Shown here one piece after another: positions 35,368-44,173 of a DNA stretch of 64,000 nucleotides (position 1 is its first letter; every line of letters begins with the position of its first letter). Source of the stretch: Bacillus sp. 1780r2a1 (GTDB taxonomy: Bacteria > Bacillota > Bacilli > Bacillales > Bacillaceae_H); assembly GCA_024134725.1 (NCBI GenBank), contig CP099863.1:1607501-1671500 (forward strand). The letters run 5' to 3'. The position numbers and the translations under genes are program-made. The notes under the pieces are model-generated. The model had not been told where the DNA came from. It was given only the letters and a program-made list of their open reading frames with translations, and made no database searches.

Positions 35368-37246
35368 AGAATTAACAAAAACGTACGGGGAAAAGAACCT
35401 ATTTAATCACTTAACCTTTACCATTACTGAAAGTGAGCGAATTGGATTAATCGGTGTCAACGGTACAGGAAAGTCAACGCTGTTAAAAATTATTGCGGGG
35501 CTGGAAATAGCTGATAGTGGGGAAGTAGTGCACGCGAAGGATTACCGTATTACGTATATGCCTCAACACCCTGATTTTAATCCTGAACTTACAGTACTAG
35601 AGCAGGTCTTCAGCGGTGACACGCCTCTTCTTCAGCTTTTAAAGCAATATGAGCTTGCACTGTACGAGCTTCAGCGCGATGCTTCAAGTGAAAAAGCACA
35701 GCAGAATTTATATAACCTTCAGCAAAAGATGGATGCAATGAATGCATGGGAAGCAAACTCTAGTGCTCAAGCTGTTCTAACAAAGCTTGGAATTACAAAT
35801 ATGCAAGAGAAGATTGGGGCATTATCTGGTGGTCAGAAAAAACGTGTCTCTATTGCTCAGAGCTTAATTCAAACGCCAGATCTTTTAATTCTAGATGAGC
35901 CGACAAACCACTTGGACTATGAAACTGTAAAATGGCTAGAAGAATATTTAGCAAAGTATCAAGGTGCCGTTTTGCTCGTAACACATGACCGTTATTTTTT
36001 AGATGCTGTGACGAATCGCATCTTTGAATTAGACGGTGGGAATTTATACAGCTACAAAGGAAATTACGGAGCGTTTTTGGAAGGGAAAGCACTTCGTGAA
36101 GAGCAAGAAAGAGCAACTCAGTCCAAGTTAAGTAATTTATATCGTAATGAATTAGCGTGGATTCGACGTGGTGCCAAGGCGCGAACAACGAAGCAAAAAG
36201 CGCGAATTCAGCGATTTGAAGAGCTTGAAGGAAAAGTAGGAAGTAGTGAAAAAGAAGGGTTGGATATAAGTTTAGCAGGCAGTCGTTTAGGGAAGAAAGT
36301 TGTTGAATTAAAAGAGGTGTCAAAAGCATTTGAAGGTAAGACGCTCTTGAACGATTTCACTCACATTGTGAAAAAAGGAGATCGTATTGGGATTGTCGGT
36401 AAAAATGGAAGTGGGAAGTCAACGCTTTTAAACATGCTTGCTGGTCGTATTGAACCTGATAGCGGAGAGGTTGATCGTGGGCAAACTGTTAAGATTGCGT
36501 ACTATACGCAAGAAAGTGATGATATGGACTTAAATAAACGAATGCTAGATTATATCAAAGAATCAGCTGAAATCGTCCAAACGACGGATGGAAAAGTTAT
36601 TTCAGCTTCGCAAATGCTTGAACGTTTTTTATTTCCTTCTCATGCACACGGAACGCCAATTCGAAAGCTTTCAGGTGGAGAACGTCGTCGCCTTTATTTA
36701 TTGAAGCTTCTAATGACATCACCGAATGTGCTGCTGTTAGACGAGCCAACAAATGATTTAGATACACAAACGCTAACGGTATTAGAAGATTATTTAGAGG
36801 AATTTCCTGGCGTTGTTATTACCGTTTCACATGATCGTTATTTCTTAGATAAAGTCGCTGACTACTTATTAGTATTTGAAGGAGAAGGGGCTATTTCAAC
36901 TTATTACGGAGCTTATACAGATCAGCTGGAAGAAGCAAGACGTCAAAAGCAAAAACAAGTACAAGAGATCAAAATCAAAGAAGAAAAGCCGAGAGTGCAA
37001 GAAAAGCAGAAAAAGCGTCGTTTATCATATAAAGAGCAAAAAGAATGGGATGAAATTGAAGACAAAATTGCAGCGAAAGAAGAGGAAATTGAACGCTTAA
37101 CAGCTGAGATTGAACGAGCTGGAAGTGATTACTCTAAAGCTCATACCTTATCAATGGAACAAGAGCAGGCAAACGATGATTTAAATGAGCTGCTAGAACG
37201 CTGGACGGAGCTTTCGGAACTGATTGAAGAAATTGAAAATGCATAA
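35348..37246 (+). CDS. ABC-F ATPase (Uup type)
   Basis: A 632-residue soluble protein with two ABC domains and no membrane part: GVNGTGKST/LSGGQKKR/DEPTNHLD and GKNGSGKST/LSGGERRR/DEPTNDLD. An ABC-F linker with basic stretches (RRGAKARTTKQKARIQRF) separates them. A highly charged C-terminal coiled coil (about 530-632) is typical of Uup. ABC-F proteins act on ribosomes, and Uup is linked to translation and DNA-structure maintenance. Antibiotic resistance is possible but not indicated. It starts within the end of ypgQ, suggesting coupling. Confidence 0.88.
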   Translation: MKMITIEELTKTYGEKNLFNHLTFTITESERIGLIGVNGTGKSTLLKIIAGLEIADSGEVVHAKDYRITYMPQHPDFNPELTVLEQVFSGDTPLLQLLKQYELALYELQRDASSEKAQQNLYNLQQKMDAMNAWEANSSAQAVLTKLGITNMQEKIGALSGGQKKRVSIAQSLIQTPDLLILDEPTNHLDYETVKWLEEYLAKYQGAVLLVTHDRYFLDAVTNRIFELDGGNLYSYKGNYGAFLEGKALREEQERATQSKLSNLYRNELAWIRRGAKARTTKQKARIQRFEELEGKVGSSEKEGLDISLAGSRLGKKVVELKEVSKAFEGKTLLNDFTHIVKKGDRIGIVGKNGSGKSTLLNMLAGRIEPDSGEVDRGQTVKIAYYTQESDDMDLNKRMLDYIKESAEIVQTTDGKVISASQMLERFLFPSHAHGTPIRKLSGGERRRLYLLKLLMTSPNVLLLDEPTNDLDTQTLTVLEDYLEEFPGVVITVSHDRYFLDKVADYLLVFEGEGAISTYYGAYTDQLEEARRQKQKQVQEIKIKEEKPRVQEKQKKRRLSYKEQKEWDEIEDKIAAKEEEIERLTAEIERAGSDYSKAHTLSMEQEQANDDLNELLERWTELSELIEEIENA

Positions 37247-37319
37247 AAAGCAGGTGATTAGACCCTCTGTTTTTGAGCGTGTTACAATGTAAAAAAATGA
37301 ATTTGAGGAGTATGAGTGT

Positions 37320-38444
37320 ATGAAGATTAAATCAATTGAACCCACACCAAGTCCGAATACAATGAAAATCAACTTAAATGAAGTGTTGCCTGGAGGAAAA
37401 AGCAACAACTACAATAAAGATAATAGTCATGAAGCCCCAGCAGTTATTCAAGAAATCATGAAAGTTGAAGGTGTAAAAGGTGTATATCACGTTGCTGATT
37501 TCTTAGCAGTTGAGCGTAATGCAAAATATGATTGGAAGCAAATTTTACCTCAGGTTCGCGCAGCTTTTGGAGAAGACGTACAGGGTGAGGCTGAAAATCA
37601 GCAGATTAATGAACATTACGGAGAAGTAAGCGTAGCTGTTCAGCTATTTAAAAATGTTCCTATGCAAGTAAAGTTAACGGACGGAACAGAGGAGAAGCGA
37701 TTCGGTCTTCCAGAACGGTTTGCAAAAGCGGTTGCTGAGGTTCAGCAATTTGCATCAAACGTTGTATTAGAGCGTAAATGGAAAGAGCAAGGCGTTCGCT
37801 ACGGTGAACTACAAGCAATTGGAGAAGATGTTGTAGAAGAGTTATCAGCGGCCTATCCTGAGGAGCGTTTGAATCGACTTGTCCAGCTTGCAAAGCAAGA
37901 AGAAAGTGGAGAGCAAGTTGTAAAGCCACGCGAAGCCTATAAAGTAACACAAGAAATGTTAGATGAAGAAGAATGGACAGTTCGTTATGCTCATTTAGAG
38001 CAAATGAATCCTACAGAGGAGGATTTACCCGTACTGAATAAAGCACTTGATGATGAAAAAGCATCCATCCGTCGCTTAGCAACTGTCTATCTTGGAATGA
38101 TTGAATCGAAAGAAGTCCTTCCATTTTTGTATAAAGCTTTAAAAGATAAGTCTGTCACGGTTCGTCGTACTGCAGGAGACTGTATGTCCGATTTAGGATT
38201 TGAAGAAGGAATTGTTGCGATGTGTGAAGCACTGCAAGATAAAAGTAAGCTTGTACGCTGGAGAGCAGCGATGTTTTTATACGAGGTAGGAAACGATACA
38301 GCATTACCAGCTTTAAAAGCAGCTGAAAATGACCCAGAGTTTGAGGTCGATTTACAAATTAAACTAGCAATTGAACGAATTGAAGGCGGAGAAGAAGCCA
38401 AAGGCTCCGTTTGGAAACAAATGACGGAAAGTCGTAAAGGGTAA
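37320..38444 (+). CDS. ypgR: Conserved virulence factor C family protein (YpgR-like)
   Basis: A 374-residue protein. The N-terminal Nfu-like domain (1-85; SIEPTPSPNTMKINLNEVLP and VEGVKGVYHVADFLAVER) is fused to a middle region. C-terminal HEAT-type repeats cover about 220-355 (DEKASIRRLATVYLGMI, KSVTVRRTAGDCMSDLG). The S. aureus homologue CvfC affects virulence. The exact role is unknown; the Nfu domain suggests iron-sulfur handling. It ends at a perfect terminator. Confidence 0.85.
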   Translation: MKIKSIEPTPSPNTMKINLNEVLPGGKSNNYNKDNSHEAPAVIQEIMKVEGVKGVYHVADFLAVERNAKYDWKQILPQVRAAFGEDVQGEAENQQINEHYGEVSVAVQLFKNVPMQVKLTDGTEEKRFGLPERFAKAVAEVQQFASNVVLERKWKEQGVRYGELQAIGEDVVEELSAAYPEERLNRLVQLAKQEESGEQVVKPREAYKVTQEMLDEEEWTVRYAHLEQMNPTEEDLPVLNKALDDEKASIRRLATVYLGMIESKEVLPFLYKALKDKSVTVRRTAGDCMSDLGFEEGIVAMCEALQDKSKLVRWRAAMFLYEVGNDTALPALKAAENDPEFEVDLQIKLAIERIEGGEEAKGSVWKQMTESRKG

Positions 38445-38448
38445 GAAA

Positions 38449-38478
38449 AAAAAGAGCATTCAGCTGAATGCTCTTTTT
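38449..38478. terminator. Bidirectional terminator
   Basis: AAAAAGAGCATTCAG and its exact complement, shared by ypgR and the convergent deacetylase gene. Confidence 0.85.
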
Positions 38479-39334
38479 ATGTGTGAGAAGGAAATTGCAA
38501 TGGTTTCATTGTATTATTAATAGTCATAGACTGATAATGATTAGAATGTAAATACGTTAATATAGTAGGCAAAGACTGTGCGGTAAAAGGTTTATCGTGA
38601 AATAAGATAACAGGTGTTTGACCGCTTGCATTAACGTGTTCAATATGTGGCTCGATGGACTGGATAATTTTTGGAGCAGAGCGTAACGCCCAATCCTCAC
38701 TATCAATATTCCAATCCCATAGCTGATAACGAGAAGTCAGCTGTGTTCTATGTGGTTCTTTTAAGTACGGAACGCTACCAAACGGTACACGGATGAGCTT
38801 GCTGTCAACGCCAGTTACGTCTTTAAGAGTGTTTAGGCACGTTGTCATTTCGTTTAAAGCGGCTCCATCTTTCCCATACATCTGATGAATATCATGTGAA
38901 ACTCCGTGACACCCGACACTATGCCCTTCAGCAACAATGCGTTTAGCGATGTCAGGATAGCGATCAATTTGATTCTTTAATAAAAAGAACGTTGCTTTAA
39001 CGTTATAGTCTCTTAGAGTATCTAAGATTTTTGGAGTATCATTGTTGGGTCCGTCATCAAACGTAATAAAAACTGGTTTAGTAAGCGGTTCGTTGCGGTC
39101 GTTTAGCGTATTTGCTAAATATGCGCTGTGATGCAATGTGTTTAACGTCTTATTCGCATAGTTTGCACTATTTTCTTTTTGTGGCATTGGTGTGTAAGCC
39201 AATGGTTCTTTTACGGCTAGGCTCATTGTTTGTGCATTCGTATATTTACCGATTACTGCCAATAAAAGAAAAATGAGTAGTGCTAAGCTAATTCCAATGT
39301 ACAAGTGTTTTGGTTTCTGTAAAGCCGGTCTCAA
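38477..39334 (-). CDS. Membrane-anchored polysaccharide deacetylase
   Basis: A 285-residue protein with an uncleaved N-terminal anchor (LYIGISLALLIFLLLAVIG) and an extracytoplasmic NodB domain. It shows TFDDGP (Asp93, Asp94), zinc ligands His142 and His146 in VGCHGVSHD, RVPFG, and ILFHD. It probably deacetylates peptidoglycan GlcNAc, which would raise lysozyme resistance. A TTG start behind AAAGGA is used. Confidence 0.87.
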   Translation of the reverse strand: MRPALQKPKHLYIGISLALLIFLLLAVIGKYTNAQTMSLAVKEPLAYTPMPQKENSANYANKTLNTLHHSAYLANTLNDRNEPLTKPVFITFDDGPNNDTPKILDTLRDYNVKATFFLLKNQIDRYPDIAKRIVAEGHSVGCHGVSHDIHQMYGKDGAALNEMTTCLNTLKDVTGVDSKLIRVPFGSVPYLKEPHRTQLTSRYQLWDWNIDSEDWALRSAPKIIQSIEPHIEHVNASGQTPVILFHDKPFTAQSLPTILTYLHSNHYQSMTINNTMKPLQFPSHT

Positions 39335-39543
39335 TGAAAAAATCCTTTCTGTGTATAAACTTCTAACTATAACTATAGTATAAAAAATGGAAGAATAATA
39401 GTAAAATACGGCAAAAATTGAACGAATTTTAGTAATTGCGGCTTCTTCTCAATTTATGTAATACTAAAGGGAGCTCCAGCTAGATTTTTCCTGGCATTTG
39501 TAGTATGATGTGTGGATGAATCATTGTAAGGAGGAAGATTACG

Positions 39544-39978
39544 ATGTCAATGGCATATGAAGAATATATGCGTCAGCTTGTGAAGCCGATGCGTGAAGAG
39601 CTAACTCGTGCAGGGTATAAAGAGCTTACAACAGAGGAAGCGGTAACAGAGTTTATGGAAAATGCAGAAGGTACAACGTTTGTTGTTGTCAACTCAGTAT
39701 GCGGATGTGCTGCTGGATTAGCTCGTCCTGCGGCAACACAAGCATTTTTACATGCTGAAAATAAACCGAATCAAGCGATTACCGTATTTGCTGGCCAAGA
39801 CAAAGAAGCAACGGCAAAGATGAGAGAATATTTTGGTGATATTGAGCCATCTTCTCCATCAATGGCGTTATTAAAAGGTAAAGAAGTTGTTCACTTCATT
39901 CCACGTCATGAAATTGAAGGTCAATCATTAGAAGCTATTTTTGAAAATGTTTTAGATGGTTTTAACAAGCACTGCTAA
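39544..39978 (+). CDS. brxA: Bacilliredoxin (BrxA/YphP family)
   Basis: A 144-residue thioredoxin-like protein with the C53-G-C55 active site (NSVCGCAAG). It removes bacillithiol from oxidised protein thiols. The bacillithiol link is supported by bshB2 elsewhere in the window. Good GGAGG site. Confidence 0.9.
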   Translation: MSMAYEEYMRQLVKPMREELTRAGYKELTTEEAVTEFMENAEGTTFVVVNSVCGCAAGLARPAATQAFLHAENKPNQAITVFAGQDKEATAKMREYFGDIEPSSPSMALLKGKEVVHFIPRHEIEGQSLEAIFENVLDGFNKHC

Positions 39979-40018
39979 TTTATAGTGTGCTACGAAGTAG
40001 ATGAATAACGTAAGGCGT

Positions 40019-40048
40019 AAAAAGGATGTCTTCAGGCATCCTTTTTCT
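40019..40048 (+). terminator. Terminator after brxA
   Basis: AAAAAGGATG / CATCCTTTTT. Confidence 0.8.
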
Positions 40049-40091
40049 TCTGTGTAAAAAAATGTAGCTTAGGAGGAAAGGAGTAAAAATA

Positions 40092-40877
40092 ATGATTGTA
40101 ACGACAGCTGGCAGAACGGATGAGGAAATGATCAGCTTTGCTAAAAGCGTAGCAAATGATTTACACATTCCATACGTTGCTCGAGCGAAAGCATCTGTAA
40201 AAACGTTGCAGAATAAAGAAAAATCAAATCTTTTAGTTGTTGGAAAAGAGCGAATGGAACTACATATTCAAGAAGTAGAAGAACCATTTTTCTTTCACCC
40301 AAACTCAGCAATGTTTCGTGCAAAGCGGCTGTTAAAGGGTGAACTAGACCCGTTCATTCAAGCCACAAAATTAACAGCTGGTATGAGTGTATTAGACTGC
40401 ACCCTTGGCCTGGCTTCTGACAGTATTATAGCCAGCCTTATCACCGGAGAAAGCGGGCTGGTAAAGGGGCTGGAAGGGAATCGCTTTATGGCCTATTTAT
40501 TAAAGCATGGCTTAAAAACGTGGAAAAGTGGCATTTGTGAAATAGATGAAGCGATGAATAGAATTTCTGTTGTTCACCAAACTTTTGAAACATATCTTCA
40601 TTGCTGTGAAGATAATTCATTTGATATCGTCTATTTTGATCCCATGTTTGAAGCAAATCTCTCTGAGTCTAACGGAATTCAAGGGTTAAAGCAGCTTGCT
40701 TTATACACACCGCTAACGGAGGAAGTAATAACGCAGGCAAAGCGAGTTGCAAGGAAGCGTGTTGTGTTGAAAGATCACTATAAAAGTACGCGTTTTCTTG
40801 ATCATCAATTTCATGTATATAAGCGCAAAACAGCAGCTTTTCATTACGGTGTTATTGAGATAAATGAAAGTAAATAA
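40092..40877 (+). CDS. ypiP: Class I methyltransferase (YpiP/RsmJ-like)
   Basis: A 261-residue putative SAM-dependent methyltransferase. The SAM loop is VLDCTLGLASDSIIAS (about 97-112), the acidic residue is in KGLEGNRFMAYLL, and the catalytic-type motif is IVYFDPMF. The DPMF tetrad resembles rRNA guanine methyltransferase RsmJ, so an RNA substrate is possible. Confidence 0.8.
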   Translation: MIVTTAGRTDEEMISFAKSVANDLHIPYVARAKASVKTLQNKEKSNLLVVGKERMELHIQEVEEPFFFHPNSAMFRAKRLLKGELDPFIQATKLTAGMSVLDCTLGLASDSIIASLITGESGLVKGLEGNRFMAYLLKHGLKTWKSGICEIDEAMNRISVVHQTFETYLHCCEDNSFDIVYFDPMFEANLSESNGIQGLKQLALYTPLTEEVITQAKRVARKRVVLKDHYKSTRFLDHQFHVYKRKTAAFHYGVIEINESK

Positions 40878-41065
40878 ACTGAAAACATGGTTTATATTCA
40901 CCATAAAAGAGGTAGAGGGAAACTAAAACCAGCATCAAAATTTTTTTGACTATATCTTTTAATTGAGAAAAAAGTTTTAAAAAAAAGGTGAAAAAAATTG
41001 AAATGTGATACAATACACACTATATTAAAAATAGTTGAATGAAAGAAGAATTGAAAGGACCGATA

Positions 41066-41671
41066 ATGATGCCTAGATGGTTGAAAAGAATGCTCGTTGT
41101 ATTAATTACGGTATTTACATTTGGGCTTGTCACGCCACCTGAGTATTTATACGTTGATGACGCGAAAGCCGACAAGCAGCATAAATCAGGATATATACGT
41201 GATGTTGTGCCTTCCACAACCACGTTTGAAGATGCTGAGCTTCCCTCTATTCACTTTAAGTTTGAAGACGTTGATTCATTTGTTGCATATGCAATGGACC
41301 AAGCAGAGAAACAGTCCGTTGAAAAATTTGGAACGAAAATTGGACCTGTTATTGAAGATGAATTTCGTGGTGCTGTCCTACCTGAGATTGAAAAAGTCCT
41401 TACTGATATTGGTACAGAAAGAGAACAAGATATTACAAACCTAGAGATAAGTGAACATCCAGCTTCGGGTTACGGAGAGAAAATTTTTCATGTATATGAT
41501 CTGCAGTCTGGGCAAGATTTGATTCGCTTTCATGTGCGGCGGGAGAATCCTCCAAAAGATGGATATTGGTTTAACTTCCATTATCATAAAGCAGAAGATA
41601 ATTTTCAAAAGCACTATACGTTAGGGAAAATTTATTGGAACCGTAATATGCCTCCAAAATGGATGTCGTAA
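41066..41671 (+). CDS. ypjP: YpjP family protein
   Basis: A 201-residue protein with an N-terminal hydrophobic segment after PRWLKRM, probably a signal or anchor. The YpjP landmarks VPSTTTFEDAELPSIHFKFE and the C-terminal LGKIYWNRNMPPKWMS are present. Function unknown. It carries three Pro-Pro dipeptides. Of the tandem ATGs, 41066 is taken, with GAAAGGA upstream. Confidence 0.8.
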   Translation: MMPRWLKRMLVVLITVFTFGLVTPPEYLYVDDAKADKQHKSGYIRDVVPSTTTFEDAELPSIHFKFEDVDSFVAYAMDQAEKQSVEKFGTKIGPVIEDEFRGAVLPEIEKVLTDIGTEREQDITNLEISEHPASGYGEKIFHVYDLQSGQDLIRFHVRRENPPKDGYWFNFHYHKAEDNFQKHYTLGKIYWNRNMPPKWMS

Positions 41672-41686
41672 TTAGGTTCAGTGACT

Positions 41687-41717
41687 AAAACTAGATTTTG
41701 ATAAATCTAGTTTTTTT
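41687..41717 (+). terminator. Terminator after ypjP
   Basis: AAAACTAGATTT / AAATCTAGTTTT plus T run. Confidence 0.85.
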
Positions 41718-41823
41718 GTATTTCTCCTCAATAATAGGCTATGTAAGAAGAGTAGATGCCAAGATTTGCTTGGAAGTCTTTTCTGTTTTGTGTGATAGCA
41801 TAAAGCTAGGGGAGGAACAGCAG

Positions 41824-42540
41824 GTGAAAAAGAGAATCTTATTTGTTTGCATGTTGTTGCTCGGAATCGGTCCGACAATAACATATTCTTCGTTTGAACG
41901 AAATTACACGCTATTAAAAAATGTGGATGTTGGAATGGAAACAAGCAACCAATCCTACATTTCTCGCTATCTAAATGAAATAGTTTACGTACCAAAAGAC
42001 AGCTATAACGAACAAGAAGTAATGACCAGCTTGCACTATATTAGTCGCATACCGTCACCGCTCTTAAAAGAAATGGTTGAAAAAGAAATTAATATAAAGT
42101 TATTTAATGGGCAACTAACTGATGAGCCAGGTTTTCTGTTTTTAAGAGGGAAAGTACCAAGAGGCTATGAGCTTTCGAGTAAGGTATGGGATGATGTCCC
42201 TGGAGCAGGAGGTTCAAAAACGGTTTATGTGAAAATTGGTCACAGCGAAAAAGGGCAAGGGCACGGTTCGGTAAACTTAGAACTGCACGAGATTGCTCAT
42301 ACGGTGGATCGTCATATCTTGCACAATCTCCGTCATAAAGATCAATTCTTAAAGATTTGGAACGAAGAAAAACAGGTTCTATTTCCGAATCAGCACTACT
42401 TTTTACACTATCCAGAAGAATACTTTGCTGAGGTGTTTGCAATGTATTATGCAAATTCCTTCACCCGTAGTTATTTAAAAGAAAATGCTCCACAAACAAC
42501 TCGTTACTTACAAAAGGTCATTGATGCACGGAACTTCTAG
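41824..42540 (+). CDS. Secreted ATLF/PPEP-like zinc metallopeptidase
   Basis: A 238-residue protein with an N-terminal signal or anchor (RILFVCMLLLGIGPTITY). The zinc motif HEIAH is at 155-159 and the third ligand Glu203 is in PEEYFAEVFAMYY. This two-part motif and the size match the anthrax-lethal-factor-like / Pro-Pro endopeptidase group, which cut surface proteins at Pro-Pro bonds or act as toxins. The GTG start at 41824 follows GGAGGA by seven bases. A role in shedding its own surface proteins is inferred by analogy. Confidence 0.8.
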   Translation: MKKRILFVCMLLLGIGPTITYSSFERNYTLLKNVDVGMETSNQSYISRYLNEIVYVPKDSYNEQEVMTSLHYISRIPSPLLKEMVEKEINIKLFNGQLTDEPGFLFLRGKVPRGYELSSKVWDDVPGAGGSKTVYVKIGHSEKGQGHGSVNLELHEIAHTVDRHILHNLRHKDQFLKIWNEEKQVLFPNQHYFLHYPEEYFAEVFAMYYANSFTRSYLKENAPQTTRYLQKVIDARNF

Positions 42541-42660
42541 GATACCAAGCAAGTAATATGATAAATCAAAACAAATTCGTTATAATAGAGATAAGTGATT
42601 TGACAAAGATTGTTAAACATGAACATAATTGTATGAAGTTTGTTATTGGAGGATTTATTA

Positions 42661-42975
42661 ATGAAAAAAATTACGGAAGAAAAACAGTTTCATGAACAAA
42701 TCAAAGGACAAGAGCTAAGCGTTGGTATCTTCACTACAACATGGTGTCCAGATTGTAAACGCCTTGACATGTTCATTGATGAAATTATTGAAGAAAATCA
42801 AGATAAAGCTTGGTTTGAAGTCGATAAAGATGAATTTGAAGAACTTTCTGCAGCAAATAATGTAATGGGAATTCCATCGCTTCTTGTTTATAAAAATGGT
42901 GAAAAAATTGCACATCTTCACAGTGCAAACGCAAAAACACCTGAAGCAGTGCGTGAGTTTTTAAGCTCAATCTAA
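42661..42975 (+). CDS. Thioredoxin-like protein
   Basis: A 104-residue thioredoxin fold with the atypical active site Cys29-Pro-Asp-Cys32 (TTTWCPDCKRLD) and cis-proline in MGIPSLLVYKNGE. It has no signal peptide, so it is a cytoplasmic oxidoreductase. GGAGG precedes ATG 42661. Confidence 0.85.
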   Translation: MKKITEEKQFHEQIKGQELSVGIFTTTWCPDCKRLDMFIDEIIEENQDKAWFEVDKDEFEELSAANNVMGIPSLLVYKNGEKIAHLHSANAKTPEAVREFLSSI

Positions 42976-42979
42976 TTTG

Positions 42980-43016
42980 AAAGCTACTTGTTTATATGAG
43001 CAAGTAGCTTTTATTG
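42980..43016 (+). terminator. Terminator after the thioredoxin-like gene
   Basis: AAGCTACTTG / CAAGTAGCTT. Confidence 0.75.
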
Positions 43017-43123
43017 TATAGAGTTTTGAACCCGATTATTAGATGAAAAACAAGCTTACAGAATACGAACGTATGTTTTATAATTCTTGTATGGAAATAA
43101 AAGGTAATGTGGAGGGGTTTTGA

Positions 43124-43627
43124 ATGTACATAACAGTAGAAGACTTTATTAAAGAATGGAACCGGGAAGCCCTGCTTACTCAAAAAGTTTTAGAAGGTCT
43201 AACTGATCAAGCGTTAACTCAAAAGGTGTATGCAGAAGGCCGCACTCTAGGAAGAATTGTATGGCACTTTACAACAAATATTCCAGACTATTTGGTTCAT
43301 TTTGGGGTGGAAATAGCTAAGCTAGAAAATGCTGAACATATGCCCTCCTGTGGTAAAGAGTTTGCGGAAACTTTCAATAAAATCAGCTTACAGGTAGCAA
43401 AAGCGATTAGCCAGCAGTGGACAGATGAAACACTAAAAGAAGTACAAACAGCCTTTGGGCGACAAGAGACGAATGCTCAAATCTTAATGGGATTGATTAA
43501 GCATATTATCCATCATCGTGGACAAGTTACGGTTCTTATACGTCAAGCTGGGCTTGAACCTTTTGGTGTATACGGTCCCACAAAAGAAGGGTGGGAAGGT
43601 AGAGGCGTTGAAAATCCTCCTCTTTAA
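43124..43627 (+). CDS. DinB-family protein
   Basis: A 167-residue four-helix-bundle protein. Metal ligands are in RIVWHFTTNIPDYL and in GLIKHIIHHRGQVTVLIRQAG, the DinB/YfiT pattern. It is possibly a bacillithiol-dependent transferase of unknown substrate. It has its own GGAGGGG site. Confidence 0.82.
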   Translation: MYITVEDFIKEWNREALLTQKVLEGLTDQALTQKVYAEGRTLGRIVWHFTTNIPDYLVHFGVEIAKLENAEHMPSCGKEFAETFNKISLQVAKAISQQWTDETLKEVQTAFGRQETNAQILMGLIKHIIHHRGQVTVLIRQAGLEPFGVYGPTKEGWEGRGVENPPL

Positions 43628-43642
43628 AGATAATTGGGCTAT

Positions 43643-43672
43643 AAAAAAAGAGTCTTTTTAAAGACTCCAATG
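43643..43672 (-). terminator. Hairpin with terminator polarity on the minus strand
   Basis: GAGTCTTT / AAAGACTC; the T run is on the minus strand. No minus-strand gene lies upstream of it. Confidence 0.4.
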
Positions 43673-43812
43673 ACTTACCCCTAAATTTTCAGCCTATCGT
43701 AACCATACAATAGCAAAAGCATCTATGCCTTACTATTACTTTGATAGAACTTCTGACCTAAAATGTATGGACGTTATGTTGATTTTCTATTTCCATTTTG
43801 GATGGAGTGCGT

Positions 43813-43818
43813 TATACT
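43813..43818 (+). promoter_or_regulatory. Probable -10 of the btuF transcript
   Basis: TATACT about 23 bases before the riboswitch P1 stem. The -35 is poor. Confidence 0.4.
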
Positions 43819-43841
43819 AAGACAGGTGAATAATCGTGAAG

Positions 43842-44121
43842 CAATAAGGTCTCAATTTTAACATTGAGTGAAAAGGGAAGTTTGGTGCAAGTCCAACGCG
43901 GTCCCGCCACTGTAAACGTTAGATGTCTAAAGATGCCACTGTTTGAAAAATGGGAAGGCTTAGTACATCATATACGTAAGTCAGGAGACCTGCCTTATTG
44001 TCAACTGTGAAACCTTCGAGGAGAGGGGAAGCAGGGTATTTGACGTACATAAACAATGCGAAAGTCATTCGCATCATTTAACGTTACCTGCTTTACTTTC
44101 GATTGAAAGTAAAGTTTTTTT
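43842..44121 (+). ncRNA. Cobalamin riboswitch with terminator platform
   Basis: Aptamer 43842-44000: P1 CAATAAGG pairs with CCTTATTG. The conserved core is seen as AAAAGGGAAG, TTGGTGCAAGTCCAA, GCGGTCCCGCCACTGTAA and GTCAGGAGACCTGCC. The expression platform is a terminator CTTTACTTTC-GATT-GAAAGTAAAG plus T run (44091-44121). An alternative antiterminator pairs AAGCAGGGTA (44029-44038) with TACCTGCTT (44085-44093). Adenosylcobalamin should therefore switch off btuF by premature termination. Confidence 0.93.
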
Positions 44122-44173
44122 ATGTGTGCTGAGCGACTTCATAACCGATACATAAATAGGAGGGGTTATCTAA

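Noticed and set aside
35348..37246. ABC-F protein as an antibiotic-resistance factor
   Set aside because: The long charged C-terminal coiled coil and coupling to ypgQ fit the housekeeping Uup type; no resistance context.
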